In this document: positions 1 to 9,700 of the stretch, one piece after another
Numbering within the stretch: the stretch's first letter is position 1
Layout: each line of letters starts with the position of its first letter
The notes under the pieces: generated by a model
The model's input: the letters and a program-made list of their open reading frames with translations, nothing else
The model's database searches: none
Told to the model about the DNA's origin: nothing
NCBI GenBank assembly: GCA_026770585.1
Contig: MU646858.1
Coordinates: 254,012-269,612 of the forward strand
DNA from: Baffinella frigidus
Lineage: Eukaryota; Cryptophyceae; Cryptomonadales; Baffinellaceae
Length of the DNA: 15,601 bases
Direction: 5' to 3'
Position numbers and translations under genes: made by a program

Positions 1-2
1 TG

Positions 3-1049
3 CACAGCTTGCGGGTCGACTTCGCAGCGCTGACTGTCGAGGAGCGCCCGATCGCCGCCGGGGGCTTCAAGTCAGTCTTTCGCGCCAAGTGGAGAAGTGC
101 AGGAGGCAGCGCGGCGGTGGAGGTGGCGCTGCTGAAGGTGCGCGGTCTCGGACACGCGGAGCTCGAACGCGAGGTGGAGGTGTTTGTGACGCTCGGGCGG
201 CACCCCCACCTCGCGGCGCTGCTGGGCGTGACCACCCACCCTGACGGGGAGGCCTGCATGCTCGTCGAGTACGCCCCGTGCGGATCCCTCGACAAGGTAC
301 TCTCTAACGCGGTCGCGCAGAGGACGGAGCCGAGCGAGGTGGTGCGCATCGCGGTTGCGCTGCAGATCTGCGAGGCCATGGCTCAGCTCGTCGTGCACGG
401 CGTGGTGCACCGGGACTTGGCGAGCCGGAATGTCCTGGTCTTCCTCTTCTCCCCCTGGGACCGCAAAGAGGTGTTGGTGAAGGTCACGGACTACGGGCAG
501 GCGCTGCTCGGCGCTGGCGGCTCGCGCGGCATGACGACCCACTCGGGCGAAAGCGCGCGCCCGGTGCGGTGGCTCTCGCCCGAGGCGCTCAAGAAACGCG
601 TCTACTCCCAATCCTCGGACGTGTGGGCGTTTGGCGTGACGCTGTGGGAGGTGGAGAGCGGCGCGGACGTGCCCTACTGGGAGGAGGAGCGCGACGCCGA
701 GGTGGCGAAGCGGGTGGTTGCGCAGAAATCGAACTCAGAGTGGAGCCTGCTCGAGCGGCCGGACGGGTGTGGCGACGCGGTGTGGGGGGTGATGCGGAAG
801 TGCTGGGAGCCGCTCGTGGCGCAGCGCCCGACGTTCCTCATCCTGAAGCACCTGCTGCAGGACGCGCTGGCCGATGCGATGTGGCGGGAGAAGATGGAGA
901 AGTGCGTGATGTGCCTGGAGCGCCCGCCGTGCATGGCCCTGCGGCCGTGCGGGCACAAGTGCGTGTGCGCCGCGTGCCTCGGAGACCTGCGCGAGTGCCC
1001 GATGTGCCGCGCGCCCGTCGAGGGCTCGCTCCGCGTCTTCGACAACTGA
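3..1049 (+). CDS. Tyrosine-kinase-like domain fused to C-terminal RING finger (5' partial)
   Basis: The frame is open to the left edge and has no ATG before the kinase domain, so the true start or an upstream exon lies outside the window. Numbering residues from the codon at position 9, the kinase landmarks are: glycine loop AAGGFKSVFRA (17-26), VALLK lysine (K43), a likely alpha-C glutamate (E55), catalytic loop HRDLASRN (134-141), metal-binding DYG in place of DFG (161-163), and PVRWLSPEAL followed by SSDVWAFGVTLWE. HRDLA-RN and RW-(S)PEAL are typical of tyrosine and TKL kinases. The last 48 residues form a C3HC4 RING: CVMC, then PCGH, CAAC and CPMC, close to the RINGs of IAP and LRSAM1-type E3 ligases. 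The expected activities are protein phosphorylation and E2-dependent ubiquitin transfer (inferred from the families). All catalytic residues are present. No intron is visible. It ends at TGA 1047-1049. No transmembrane segment is seen. Confidence 0.9.
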   Translation, partial: HSLRVDFAALTVEERPIAAGGFKSVFRAKWRSAGGSAAVEVALLKVRGLGHAELEREVEVFVTLGRHPHLAALLGVTTHPDGEACMLVEYAPCGSLDKVLSNAVAQRTEPSEVVRIAVALQICEAMAQLVVHGVVHRDLASRNVLVFLFSPWDRKEVLVKVTDYGQALLGAGGSRGMTTHSGESARPVRWLSPEALKKRVYSQSSDVWAFGVTLWEVESGADVPYWEEERDAEVAKRVVAQKSNSEWSLLERPDGCGDAVWGVMRKCWEPLVAQRPTFLILKHLLQDALADAMWREKMEKCVMCLERPPCMALRPCGHKCVCAACLGDLRECPMCRAPVEGSLRVFDN

Positions 1050-1211
1050 TTCGGCCTGTCAGCCAGGGGGGCAGCGGGGCACTTATGGTGCAGTCTGAGC
1101 CGCAGGAGTTAGAGATTGCTGGGGGTCCCACGCCGCATAGCAGTCACTGGTGCCTTAGGGAATCGGTCCAAAGTCGATTCTCACCCGGGAAACACGCCCA
1201 AAGTAAAGAAC

Positions 1212-1233
1212 CTCCCCCGGAAATCCGGGGGAG
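1212..1233. other. Hairpin in 3' flank of the kinase-RING gene
   Basis: A perfect 9-bp G+C-rich stem (1212-1220 pairs with 1225-1233, CTCCCCCGG/CCGGGGGAG) has a 4-nt AAAT loop. It lies about 160 nt after the stop, so it may sit in the 3' UTR or mark the 3' end. No AATAAA is seen close by. Confidence 0.55.
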
Positions 1234-1629
1234 AAAGACACCGGTGGCTGCTAACTGGTCACCTAAAATTAGGTCCTATCAAGTAAATCGCGCTCGCGCG
1301 CTGGGCGGAGGGTGGGGTGCGTGAGATGATCGGTGGGGGGGCAAGCCTCGTTGAGGAGGGTGGGGGGGGTGAAGGGGGTTCGTGAAAGCTCGCCGGACTC
1401 CTGACATAACCTCTCGCTCTGTCGGCGCTGCAGAAACGGGCGAGTGCGGGGCAAGTGAAGCTCTCGCAATGCCCTACATGGTTGTGCCATGAAATACATG
1501 TACAGAAGATGAAGATCCGCTTCTCGTCCTCACTTGTCCGCACACGGCTCTCTTCTACCATTTCATGTACGGGGGTGCCTCGCTCATAAGGAGGCGCACC
1601 CGCCAAGGACCTACAAGGATGACTCGCAT

Positions 1630-1757
1630 AAGAACACCCTTGCTCCAGGGTCGCTCGTCGTGTTCTTGAATTAGTACCAGAGCGTTGACTAGATTTGGGC
1701 AACCCTCTGGTACTCAATTAAGAACACGCAGGGGTCGAATCCGTTCCGTGTTCTTAA
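1630..1757. repeat. Cluster of four alternating inverted repeats (AAGAACAC/GTGTTCTT)
   Basis: The octamer AAGAACAC occurs at 1630-1637 and 1720-1727, and its reverse complement at 1660-1667 and 1748-1755. The middle pair extends to 23-nt arms (1660-1682 against 1705-1727, three mismatched positions, 22-nt loop). The last pair extends to a perfect 11-bp stem (1718-1728 against 1747-1757). Neighbouring hairpins share arms, so they are mutually exclusive. The function is unknown: a decayed foldback element or clustered palindromic binding sites are both possible. Confidence 0.7.
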
Positions 1758-1967
1758 GTTACGGGTTCGTGTATAAAAGTTATCCCTGTAGGTCACTTTG
1801 TCTGGTGACCCGTTAATACATTTGCTGCACAGCATTTTTGAGGCTTCATAACTCTCCCGAACTTAAAACCTCCACCAATAGCCTGAGACCGGCTTAAGAA
1901 GTCTTTTCCAAAAACCGAAATTCCCCTCGAGGATACACTTCGAACCCATCAACCAGTCTCATAACTA

Positions 1968-2040
1968 CCAGTTTTTTGTTAAAAAACAGAAACAGCCCGG
2001 GACATGGATCTGTTTTTCAGGTTTTCGACTAAAAAACTGG
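1968..2040. repeat. Inverted repeat CCAGTTTTTT...AAAAAACTGG
   Basis: A perfect 10-bp inverted repeat (1968-1977 and 2031-2040) encloses a second small hairpin, GTTTTTT-GTT-AAAAAAC (1971-1987). A related motif, ACCAGTTTTTT followed by AAAAAAACT and ACTGGT, recurs near 2246-2280, so this is a repeated local theme. Confidence 0.6.
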
Positions 2041-2118
2041 CCCAAAATGCCAGTTGATTGGTGTAAAAAATAGCCGTATCTCGTGCTTAAAAACTGATGG
2101 GAAGCCATTACCCTAACA

Positions 2119-2139
2119 AATCAGGGCCTTGCCCTGATT
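2119..2139. other. Perfect 9-bp hairpin with 3-nt loop
   Basis: AATCAGGGC (2119-2127) pairs with GCCCTGATT (2131-2139) around a CTT loop. It lies inside the AT-rich spacer. No function is evident. Confidence 0.5.
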
Positions 2140-2960
2140 CGTCGGCCACACTAAGATTATCTTTTGTGTTGTTTGCCAGGATTGGGCCTAAGTGGCCTAT
2201 TTTGCGTAGTGTGGATGACGAGAACCAATCAGCCGTCCCATCTGTACCAGTTTTTTAAAAAAACTAAAACTGACTGGTGTGTGACCCACAATGTGGTTCA
2301 GTTTCTGAACAAACTGGCACAAACTGAACGTCCATCTAAACATTTATGCTCTCTGAGACATGGATGTGATGACACGATAGCACCCCCGACCCATAACATG
2401 CCGCTCAACGAAACATTTCCAAGTTTTTTCACTTACCGATCCCCCAACCTAAGCGGACTCAAAAGGGATTTTGAAAAAGAATCGGTTCCAAAAAAGTGGC
2501 GAAATCTCTCAAGAAAAACTGGGTTCCTGAGTGGTGCAAGTAAAAAAATGCAACTACACCTTACCGAATTTAAGGTCCACATTAAAGGTCCACATACCCG
2601 TTTTTTGTGGACCTCGAAAATCTAGGATCCGCGCACACTCTAGTTAATTATCCAGGTCCGCACACCACTCCCCTCAAAATGGTGTGACCTTAACTTCGAG
2701 TAACCCTTGTGACGGAAACTCGGCCCGAAATTGGCCGAAAATCCCTTCGTAGCCCGCTGTGTGCCCGAATAAAACCCGCGCTACGTACATGTAGAGCCAA
2801 TGTGGTAGGACTTGGCCAGCGTGAACTTCGAACTTGCAAGATTGCGAACTTCTAGATGGACCGTAATTATTAGTAAACACCATGATTTGTACTGCAAAGT
2901 TTGAATTTAAAACACTACATGTCCAAAAGGGTCCCACCCCTCTCTGATCAAAGTATGGAG

Positions 2961-3367
2961 GTGCATGTGTAAGGCGGAACCGCCCGGAGTTGGGGGGTCG
3001 AGGAGGCGACTGGGTAGAGATGATAGGGTGACGAGTCGGTCATGAGGCGGGTGTGTTTTGAGATAGTTTCTTTTTTTGGCGGCGCTCCTTATAATTTGGG
3101 TTCTCGTGACGGGTAGAGTTCCAGGAAGTTTGGGTACAGTTCTCTCGTGACGGGTAGAGTTCCAAACTTACGTAGTTGTCGTTGATCTTCGTTGATTTCG
3201 TTGATTTCGTCCTTTTATGTTGATCCTTTAGGTTTTGACCTCCCGAGTGCGAAAATAAGTCGAAATCCCAGGGTTTTGAAGATGTAAATCCAACGCGCCC
3301 GAGATCACCGTCGCGAGGAGAGGAGGCCATCTGGCGGGGGCGCGCAGCGGCCGCTCAGCACTGCCAC
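2961..3367 (+). promoter_or_regulatory. Upstream region of the large gene (promoter and 5' leader, unresolved)
   Basis: This stretch leads into the probable 5'-UTR intron and start codon of the large gene, so it should hold its promoter and first leader exon. A TATA-like TTATAAT lies near 3090. GTTGATTTCGTTGATTTCGT repeats a 9-bp unit near 3190-3210. The transcription start cannot be placed from sequence alone. Confidence 0.3.
3102..3164. repeat. 22-bp direct repeat, two copies 41 nt apart
   Basis: The same 22 bases, beginning TCTCGTGACGGG and ending AGAGTTCCA, occur at 3102-3123 and 3143-3164. They lie upstream of the large gene and could be a local duplication or paired regulatory sites. 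Confidence 0.7.
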
Positions 3368-3460
3368 GTGAGTGTCGCCTTGTCTGCATGCTCCCTGCGG
3401 GCTGATCGCGGTCGTGCAAAGGATCGAGGGGGCGCTGACCTTTTCTCATCCTCTGTACAG
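3368..3460 (+). other. Probable 5'-UTR intron of the large gene
   Basis: A canonical donor CAC|GTGAGTG at 3368 is followed 93 nt later by a strong acceptor, TTTTCTCATCCTCTGTACAG, ending at 3460. It precedes the first good ATG at 3625. Open frames across this interval have no protein-like composition, which supports a leader intron. Confidence 0.55.
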
Positions 3461-3624
3461 ATCAAGAGGGAAGGGGCGGCGAACGAGTCGCACGGCGCCT
3501 CAAGCTGCACCTGCAGTGATCGCCGTTGGCCTCAGGGGCGCTGGATTGAACCTTTGGGCTCGTGGGCGCCGTGGGTGCGCCGGGAGAGCCTCGGAAGAGC
3601 CTTCTCGTAGGGTTCGGAGCCAAC

Positions 3625-3711
3625 ATGCCTGCGAAGGCAGGCAAGAAGGTCGCCCCTGTTTGGACGCAGGGGATGGAGGAGTTGGAGATGCTCATGAAGC
3701 TGGTCAAGGAG
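3625..3711 (+). CDS. Large gene, first coding exon
   Basis: It begins MPAKAGKK and continues as an acidic and hydrophobic helix (EELEMLMKLVKE). It ends GAG|GTGGGT, phase 0. The frame is open upstream to about 3562 but without an earlier ATG, so 3625 is the best start. Exon sequence extends left to 3461 as leader. Confidence 0.75.
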
Positions 3712-6700
3712 GTGGGTTCGCCTCCGCACCTTGCTCAAACCTTGGGGTGGCCCGGCAGAAATTGCATCCCAACTGCGGGCTGTTCAGCATTTTCCACATA
3801 GCCTCTCCATATCTGACGCGGCAGGGAGTTGACGTGTGCCCCCGTCCGCAGACCCGCAAGGAATTCGCCAAGTGCAACAAACTTTCCAAGTCAGCAGAGA
3901 AGTTCAAGGCGCTTTTGAAAGAGGTCTCCGCCTGCCCAAGCCCCACCCCGCTCCCCAAGCCCGCCGCCCTCCACAAACACAAAGTGACGTGCCATCCACC
4001 CAGGTGCCTGACGCCTTCAAGACGGAGCTCATCATGGTGCGCCTCTCCTTGCTGGAAGGCGTCGCTGAGAACGAGAAGAAGAGAGGTTCGAAGCTCTCGC
4101 AGGAGATCGATGACCTCTGCACCACGGCCGTCAATCTCCAGCCGTGCTGGGTCCACCACGCCCCGCCCCCCTCCAACGCATCGGAGCTCGCCACACAATT
4201 GTTCTAGTAGGCGGCCATCAGGAATTCCCCGGCGCTGGCTGTGCCCGGGATTCAAGTTTAAGAAAGCATGCGTTGCTGTGCCAGATGAAGTGTTGCACCA
4301 CGCTCTTTGTGCTGTTGTAGCGCGCGGCTATCGCTCTTTTTCTTGGTGTTTCTGATGCCGCTCCTCTCCTCATATCACGCCTGAGCGCCTTATTGGGATC
4401 CCAACCCCTCTCCAAGAATCCGGCCAGCATCACTCTAACCCGGGAAGTGTTCCTCGACACTGATTCGGAAGCTGCGCAACCTCGACCGCTGAACCCTCCT
4501 CCTCCTCCTGACCGTGTCCCCTCCAACAGTTGTCCGCGATGGAGAAGTGCGCGACGCTGCTGCGGTCGGCGGCCATGCTCCCCGAGAGGGCGCAGCTGCT
4601 GGTCCATGTGGCAACGAATAGGTTGGAGAGGGCGGGAGGACGGCCCACCGACGACAAGGTCTCCCTCTGCCGCACCTCGCATGCCTTCTCGCCATACCAC
4701 TACTGACTTATCTGATGGTTTCCTGGTACAATGCATGCCCGGTTTAGTTATCGTCCTGGTACAAAACCTGCAGGATTAGTCAAGAGTTGTGGCAACGAGG
4801 TTTCGGGAGGAGAAAGGGGTCGACAGTCGCTAGCAGCGGCGCCCCAAGGGCAGGACCAGCTAGGCATCTCGTTGTCGAACATCAGGATGCAGCCCAGAGT
4901 CCCCGCGACGGTTGCAAACCGTTGGGAGGAATTATTTGCAGGTTGGCAACCAAACCGGGCAGGCTTTGTAGCAGAAACATCCCAGGACACGCCAACCGTC
5001 GTGAGAGGCTCACAAAGCTTGCAGGGTGTTGACGCGGGCCCGTCACTTGCCGCAGGTGTTTTGTGCCGTGATGGACGACGACCAGGAATGCAAGTTGAAC
5101 CAGATGCTGGATCTGGATGGCAACGCAGAGGACGTCGAGTGAGCTCCTGAGCCCCCGTTGCCTCACACCTTAAGCTTGTTAGCAGAGTGCGCGTTCCCCC
5201 AACCCAGCGTTTCACCAGCACTGCAGCATCGCACCTCAGATTTCAACACGCAATACCGTTCCGCATGCATCGTGGCACCGCACCGCACCCCCACACCCCA
5301 CACCCCACACCCCACACCCCACACCCCACACCCCACACCCCAAACCCCAAACCCCAAACCCAAACCCAAACCCCAAACCCCAAACCCCAAACCCAAAATC
5401 CCAGCACTCCCCCGCCTAACCCCGCTCCATGGCAGGTACCTCACGAACCGGCTGCAGCTGCAGCTCCTCATGGCGGAGCACGACATGATCGATCGATCCA
5501 CCGACGACTCAGACGAGATGAACGGGAACTCCTGGCCCGGGGTCAAGATCTTCAGCGCCTCGCACCTCGGGAAGATGAAGATCATGGGCAAGATCCAGCA
5601 TCTGCAGGATGAGGTCGCGACGAGCCCCCCAGAGAGATTGATAATTTATTGCCAAACAACCAGCGTCAGCGCCGCACATGCTACGCATTGTGCCACTTAT
5701 TGTACCCCGTGTCGGCCGCTCATACGAGCATTTTCCGGATGGATTCCAACTCCACCTCCTACATACGACGTTTGATTGAACCCAGCAGGTTTTTGCGCCA
5801 GGACGGAAACTCAACCGGGCGTCCTGAAACGCAGCACCAATCTGGTATGCGGGAAGGTGCCCCAACGTTTTTTCGCTGCAACTCGCAGGCCAACCTCCTT
5901 GAAACACACCGCAATAACTCTGCACCAACGCCTCGAGGTTGCTGTTGACGTCACAGGATCTGAGGCAGCCGCGTGGTTGCTCTCGCAGGTCAAGACCCAC
6001 AGGCAGAAACTCGTGGCCCGGTACCGGCAGAACGATGCGCCTGTGCCGTCGCTTGACGAGGTATCAAACCGCTGCACCAATTGGAGCGTTGCCTTGCAGT
6101 CTGAACCCTGAACCCTGACCCCTGAACCCTAACTCCTGCACTCTGAACCCTAAACCCTAAACCCTAAAACCAAACCCCAAACCCTAAAACCTAAACCCTA
6201 AACCCTAAACCCTAAACCCTAAACCCTAAACCCTAAACCCTAAACCCCAAACCCTAAACCCTGAACCGGGTTGCCTGGTCGCTGCACCCTGATCCAAGTG
6301 CATGCGTATCCTCTCCCTGCACCCTCAAAGTACACTCTGCCTTCACCCTGTGTAGCTGGAGGGTGTAGTGAGAGGAGACGCACGCACCAGACCTTACCTC
6401 CCAACGGTGTTTCTGCCAACCTGCCCAACCGCTCGACAACTCCTCCAGCACCCAGTCCGATCCAGCGGAGCGGGCTTAGGTGTGTTCGGGTTGGTATGTT
6501 CATTCCAATCAGTAAATCTCCATTCCTGTGGATCACCCTCGAGCCGGTTCTGGTGACTCTTTCTACGGAAGGGGGAGGTGTCCGCCTACCACTCAAAACA
6601 CTACGGGGCACGTCCCTCCCCGGATATCCGCGGAGGGACGTGACAAAATGCTGCCTTTTGGCGTGTTTCCTAAGGCAAGAATCCAATGATTAACTTAGAC

Positions 6701-9700
6701 ACGTACCGCGCAGCCTTTTGAGCGGGTTGGGAGCAATCAAAATCTCAAGTTCCTTTTTTCTCTCCCGTGCGTCTAAAGTGCCTTTTTTCTCTGCTAGGCG
6801 CGGGCGCTGAAGCGGAAGGAGATCGAGAAGAAGGTGCTCCAGCAGAAGAAGGAGCAGGAACAGGTGCAGGAGGGGGGCATTCCCGCCGCTGCTGCGTTCC
6901 AGGACCTTTCGGACGAGCAGAAACTCGCGCGGATGCAGCAGCTCAAGAAGCTCCTTCTTCCGCCTCCACCAGGCCTGCCGCATCCTGAGGTCTGCTACTC
7001 TTCCGTCTTGAGTACACGAGCCCGCACCCCCCCTAGGGCCCTCCAGAGGAGGCCTCGTAGGAGTGTTGCCGCAGAAGAAGGAGAAGCGCGAGCGTATATC
7101 TATACATCGATATATCGATATATCTATGTATCTATCTATCTATATATCGATCTATCTATCAGCCTGCCAAGGGGGAGGCGGAGACTGGCGCCAAGGTCTG
7201 CCTTTAGGTCCTTTAGGTTTTGATTTCTCCCAACATAGCCCAAGCCAAACAACACCCATTTGCGTAGAAAAGATCTGCTGGAAAAGCAGGTTTGCTTTCG
7301 GGATTGAGCTCTCCAGTGCAGAGGCTCGTGAAGAGGGGATACAGGGCCTTTGCCGTACAGCCAGGCCCGGCAGTGCCTGGTTCCAGGTCCATGGTTTCCG
7401 GCGTCTCTAAGAAAGGGCTGGGTTTCGAGGGCCGGTGTACTTGAATACACGCGCCCGCACCCCCCCTAGGGTCCTTCAGAGGAGGCCTCGTAGGAGACGG
7501 TGTTGCCGCGGAAGAAGGAGCAGATAGATTGATATTTTATTGCCAAACAACCAGCGTCGGCGCCGCACATGCTACGCATTGTGCCACTTACTGTACCCCG
7601 TGTTGGCCGCGCATACGAGCATTTTCCGGATGGATTCGAAGAAGGAGCAGGGTAAGAGAGAGGAGGAGGAGGCGGGCGCCAAGGCGTCTTCTTCTCTTCT
7701 GTATTGCTACCAAGCCTCTTTCTAAAGAGCATTGCTACCAAGCCTCTTCTGTATTGCTGTCACACCTACTCCTCTTATCTCTTTGTTATCGAGCCTGATA
7801 AGGATTGATGAAAATGATAAGGATTGATGGAAATGATAAGGATTGATGTCAAGAGTTAGGATTGATGGAAAGGAACGTCTACCGCCCGTGCTCTGATCTG
7901 TTGGAGCTAATGGGGCGTTGATGCTCGCAGTGACACCACGTGATGTCAACACCCAACCCCCTAAACCCTAAACCAGTTCGCCGATGGCGCGTCTTTTGCC
8001 GCCGCGCCCGACGCCCCGATTGCTGCTTCCGGGCCCAACAGGTGTGGGTGTTGTGAGAGCCCCCCCCCCACCCTATTTTGACCAACACTAGGTGTGTGAG
8101 AGAGAGCCCCCCTCCCCCCCTCCTTTTTGACGAAGACCAGGTGTATGTGAGAGACAGATAGGGACGGCGCTTTATTGCCGACCAACAGAGCCGGGTCCAC
8201 TGCATTGCCGCTCACGACCACAGAGAGTGCCTCGACCCACCCTCCGCGCGCATACGAACAACCCGTTCCCTGCCAGCAGGCGAGGGAAGAGAGATGGATG
8301 GTTTATTGCCGAACAACCAGCGCCAGTGCCGCGCATGCCACGCACTGTGCCACTTACTGTATCCCGTGTTGGCCGCTCATACGAGAATTTTCCGGATGGA
8401 TTCTAACTCCACCTCCGACAGGCGAGGGAAGCAGAAGGGGCGGGCGGCGCGAGGGAAGGTGGCGTCGACATCTGCAGGCAAGACCGGCGACCAGACGGAT
8501 ATCGAGGCGCTGTGTGCGTTTGTGGAGGCGATGAGCCCGGCGGACCGCAGCGAGGCGCTGCGGGTGCCGTTTCGCGCGCTGCGGGAGGCGATTGCCAAGG
8601 CGGGGGACAACGCCGCGAAGGCGAATCTCGTCGAGGAGACGACTGTCGTGTGCGAGGTGTTGCGAGTCGCGACGGAGGCAATCAGCCAGGGAAGCTTCCT
8701 TGGACGGTCGCTGAAAGGCGACGTGCAGCTCAAGCCGGAGGGGGAGTTTCGGGCGGAGCTGAAGATGATGCTGTGGCGCTGCATGCTGCAGGAGAACCGG
8801 GATGGCGTGGAGCAGCAGCTCAGGGATAACCCGGTCTGCTTCAAATGCCCGTGGGATCCGGACGCGGGGGAGCGGTGATTCCCGACCCTCGAAATTCAGC
8901 CCTTTCTTGGAAACACCGGAAACCACGGACCTGGAACCATGCACTGCAGGGCCTGGCTGTACGCGTATTCGGTGCTATTGTGTACGCCGTGTGGCGACGT
9001 CGAGTTTCAGTCGCGACGCCCGGTGCTGAGATGTGAACCGAATGGCAGGTGGTATGAGGACTTGGAGGACACGTACGCGGATGGGCTTGGGGCGGAGCGA
9101 GAGCAGCTTCGATTTCAGTTCTGCAGCTTCTTGCTCGAGAATTTCCCGGCGTCGACCGAGCGCTTCAAGCAACACATGCGCGCCGAGCTTCAAGAAGCGG
9201 GTAGCCCACGCCCCCGAGCCTCTGATCACGTTCCCATTGCGTGTGTGTTTGTCCCGCGCAGCAGAGTGCCGCGGACCCCCCCAGCAACCTCCGATGTCTG
9301 ACCCGAGTCCACGCGCGTGTGCAGGGGTTGGAACACTGCAAGAGATGCTGCCCTTGTTCCAGCTGGAGGACTTGCGCCGAATTCTTCTACTGTTCTACCA
9401 GCACAAGATCTCGGACAAGTTCCGCGATGTGCAGAAGATGGTGGGGCGGACGTACCCCGAGGTCGTGTGCGTGGACGTCATGCCCGGGATCGACCGGCAA
9501 GTTGTCTACGGGAAAGTGGAGTCGGACGAGACGGTGCAGCTCGTTCGCGAGTTCTGCGGAGCGCTTACCAAGGCCAAGAAGAAGGAGCAGCACTTCTACG
9601 AGGCGCCCAAGAAGCACCTCGACCAAGACGTGTTTTTCTACTCACAGGTGCACACGCGGGAGGCAGGGAGCCTCGTGGAGCTCCTGAAGCTCGAGCACGT

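Larger units (their letters stand above)
1760..2960. other. AT-rich intergenic stretch, no credible gene
   Basis: Base composition drops sharply to AT-rich compared with both flanks. The stretch is full of A and T runs arranged as foldbacks. A 153-codon open frame at 2164-2625 and an 87-codon minus-strand frame at 2674-2937 have no recognisable domain and no sensible composition, so I do not call them as genes. This may be an old, decayed mobile element or simply intergenic spacer. Confidence 0.5.
7007..7523 (+). repeat. Direct duplication of an ~80-bp block (7007-7086 and 7440-7523)
   Basis: The two blocks align end to end, with about six substitutions and a 4-nt insertion in the second copy. 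Each contains CCCGCACCCCCCCTAGGG, GAGGAGGCCTCGTAGGAG and TGTTGCCGC, and ends in GAAGAAGGAG. Copy 1 has an intact acceptor-like GCCGCAG. Copy 2 has GCCGCGG and has lost it. Confidence 0.85.
6990..7976 (+). other. Repeat-built intron region with possible small exons
   Basis: It joins a phase-0 donor to a phase-0 acceptor, so any exon inside must preserve frame. It holds a duplicated block (7007-7086 and 7440-7523), a TATC microsatellite, one member of the 78-bp inverted family, an introner copy, and a 19-bp minisatellite. Short Lys/Glu-coding pieces suggest one or two small exons, listed separately. Positions 7200-7350 show nothing clear. Confidence 0.6.

Noticed and set aside
1259-1717. 152-codon minus-strand open frame
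   Set aside because: Overlaps the inverted-repeat cluster and has low-complexity Pro/Ser/Arg composition; no supporting signal.
1720-1757. Possible tRNA T-arm (GGGTCGAATCC)
   Set aside because: Resembles an internal pol III B box, but no cloverleaf forms around it and the bases are already explained by the inverted repeats.
2164-2625. 153-codon open frame in the AT-rich spacer
   Set aside because: No domain, biased and implausible composition, no splice or promoter context; likely chance.
5589-5775. Target-site duplication around element copy 1
   Set aside because: I compared the bases on both sides and found no shared run beyond GACG; not reported as a duplication.
8354-8944. 196-codon minus-strand open frame
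   Set aside because: Antisense shadow of the GC-rich exon 8422-8874, whose sense frame has matching splice phases on both sides.
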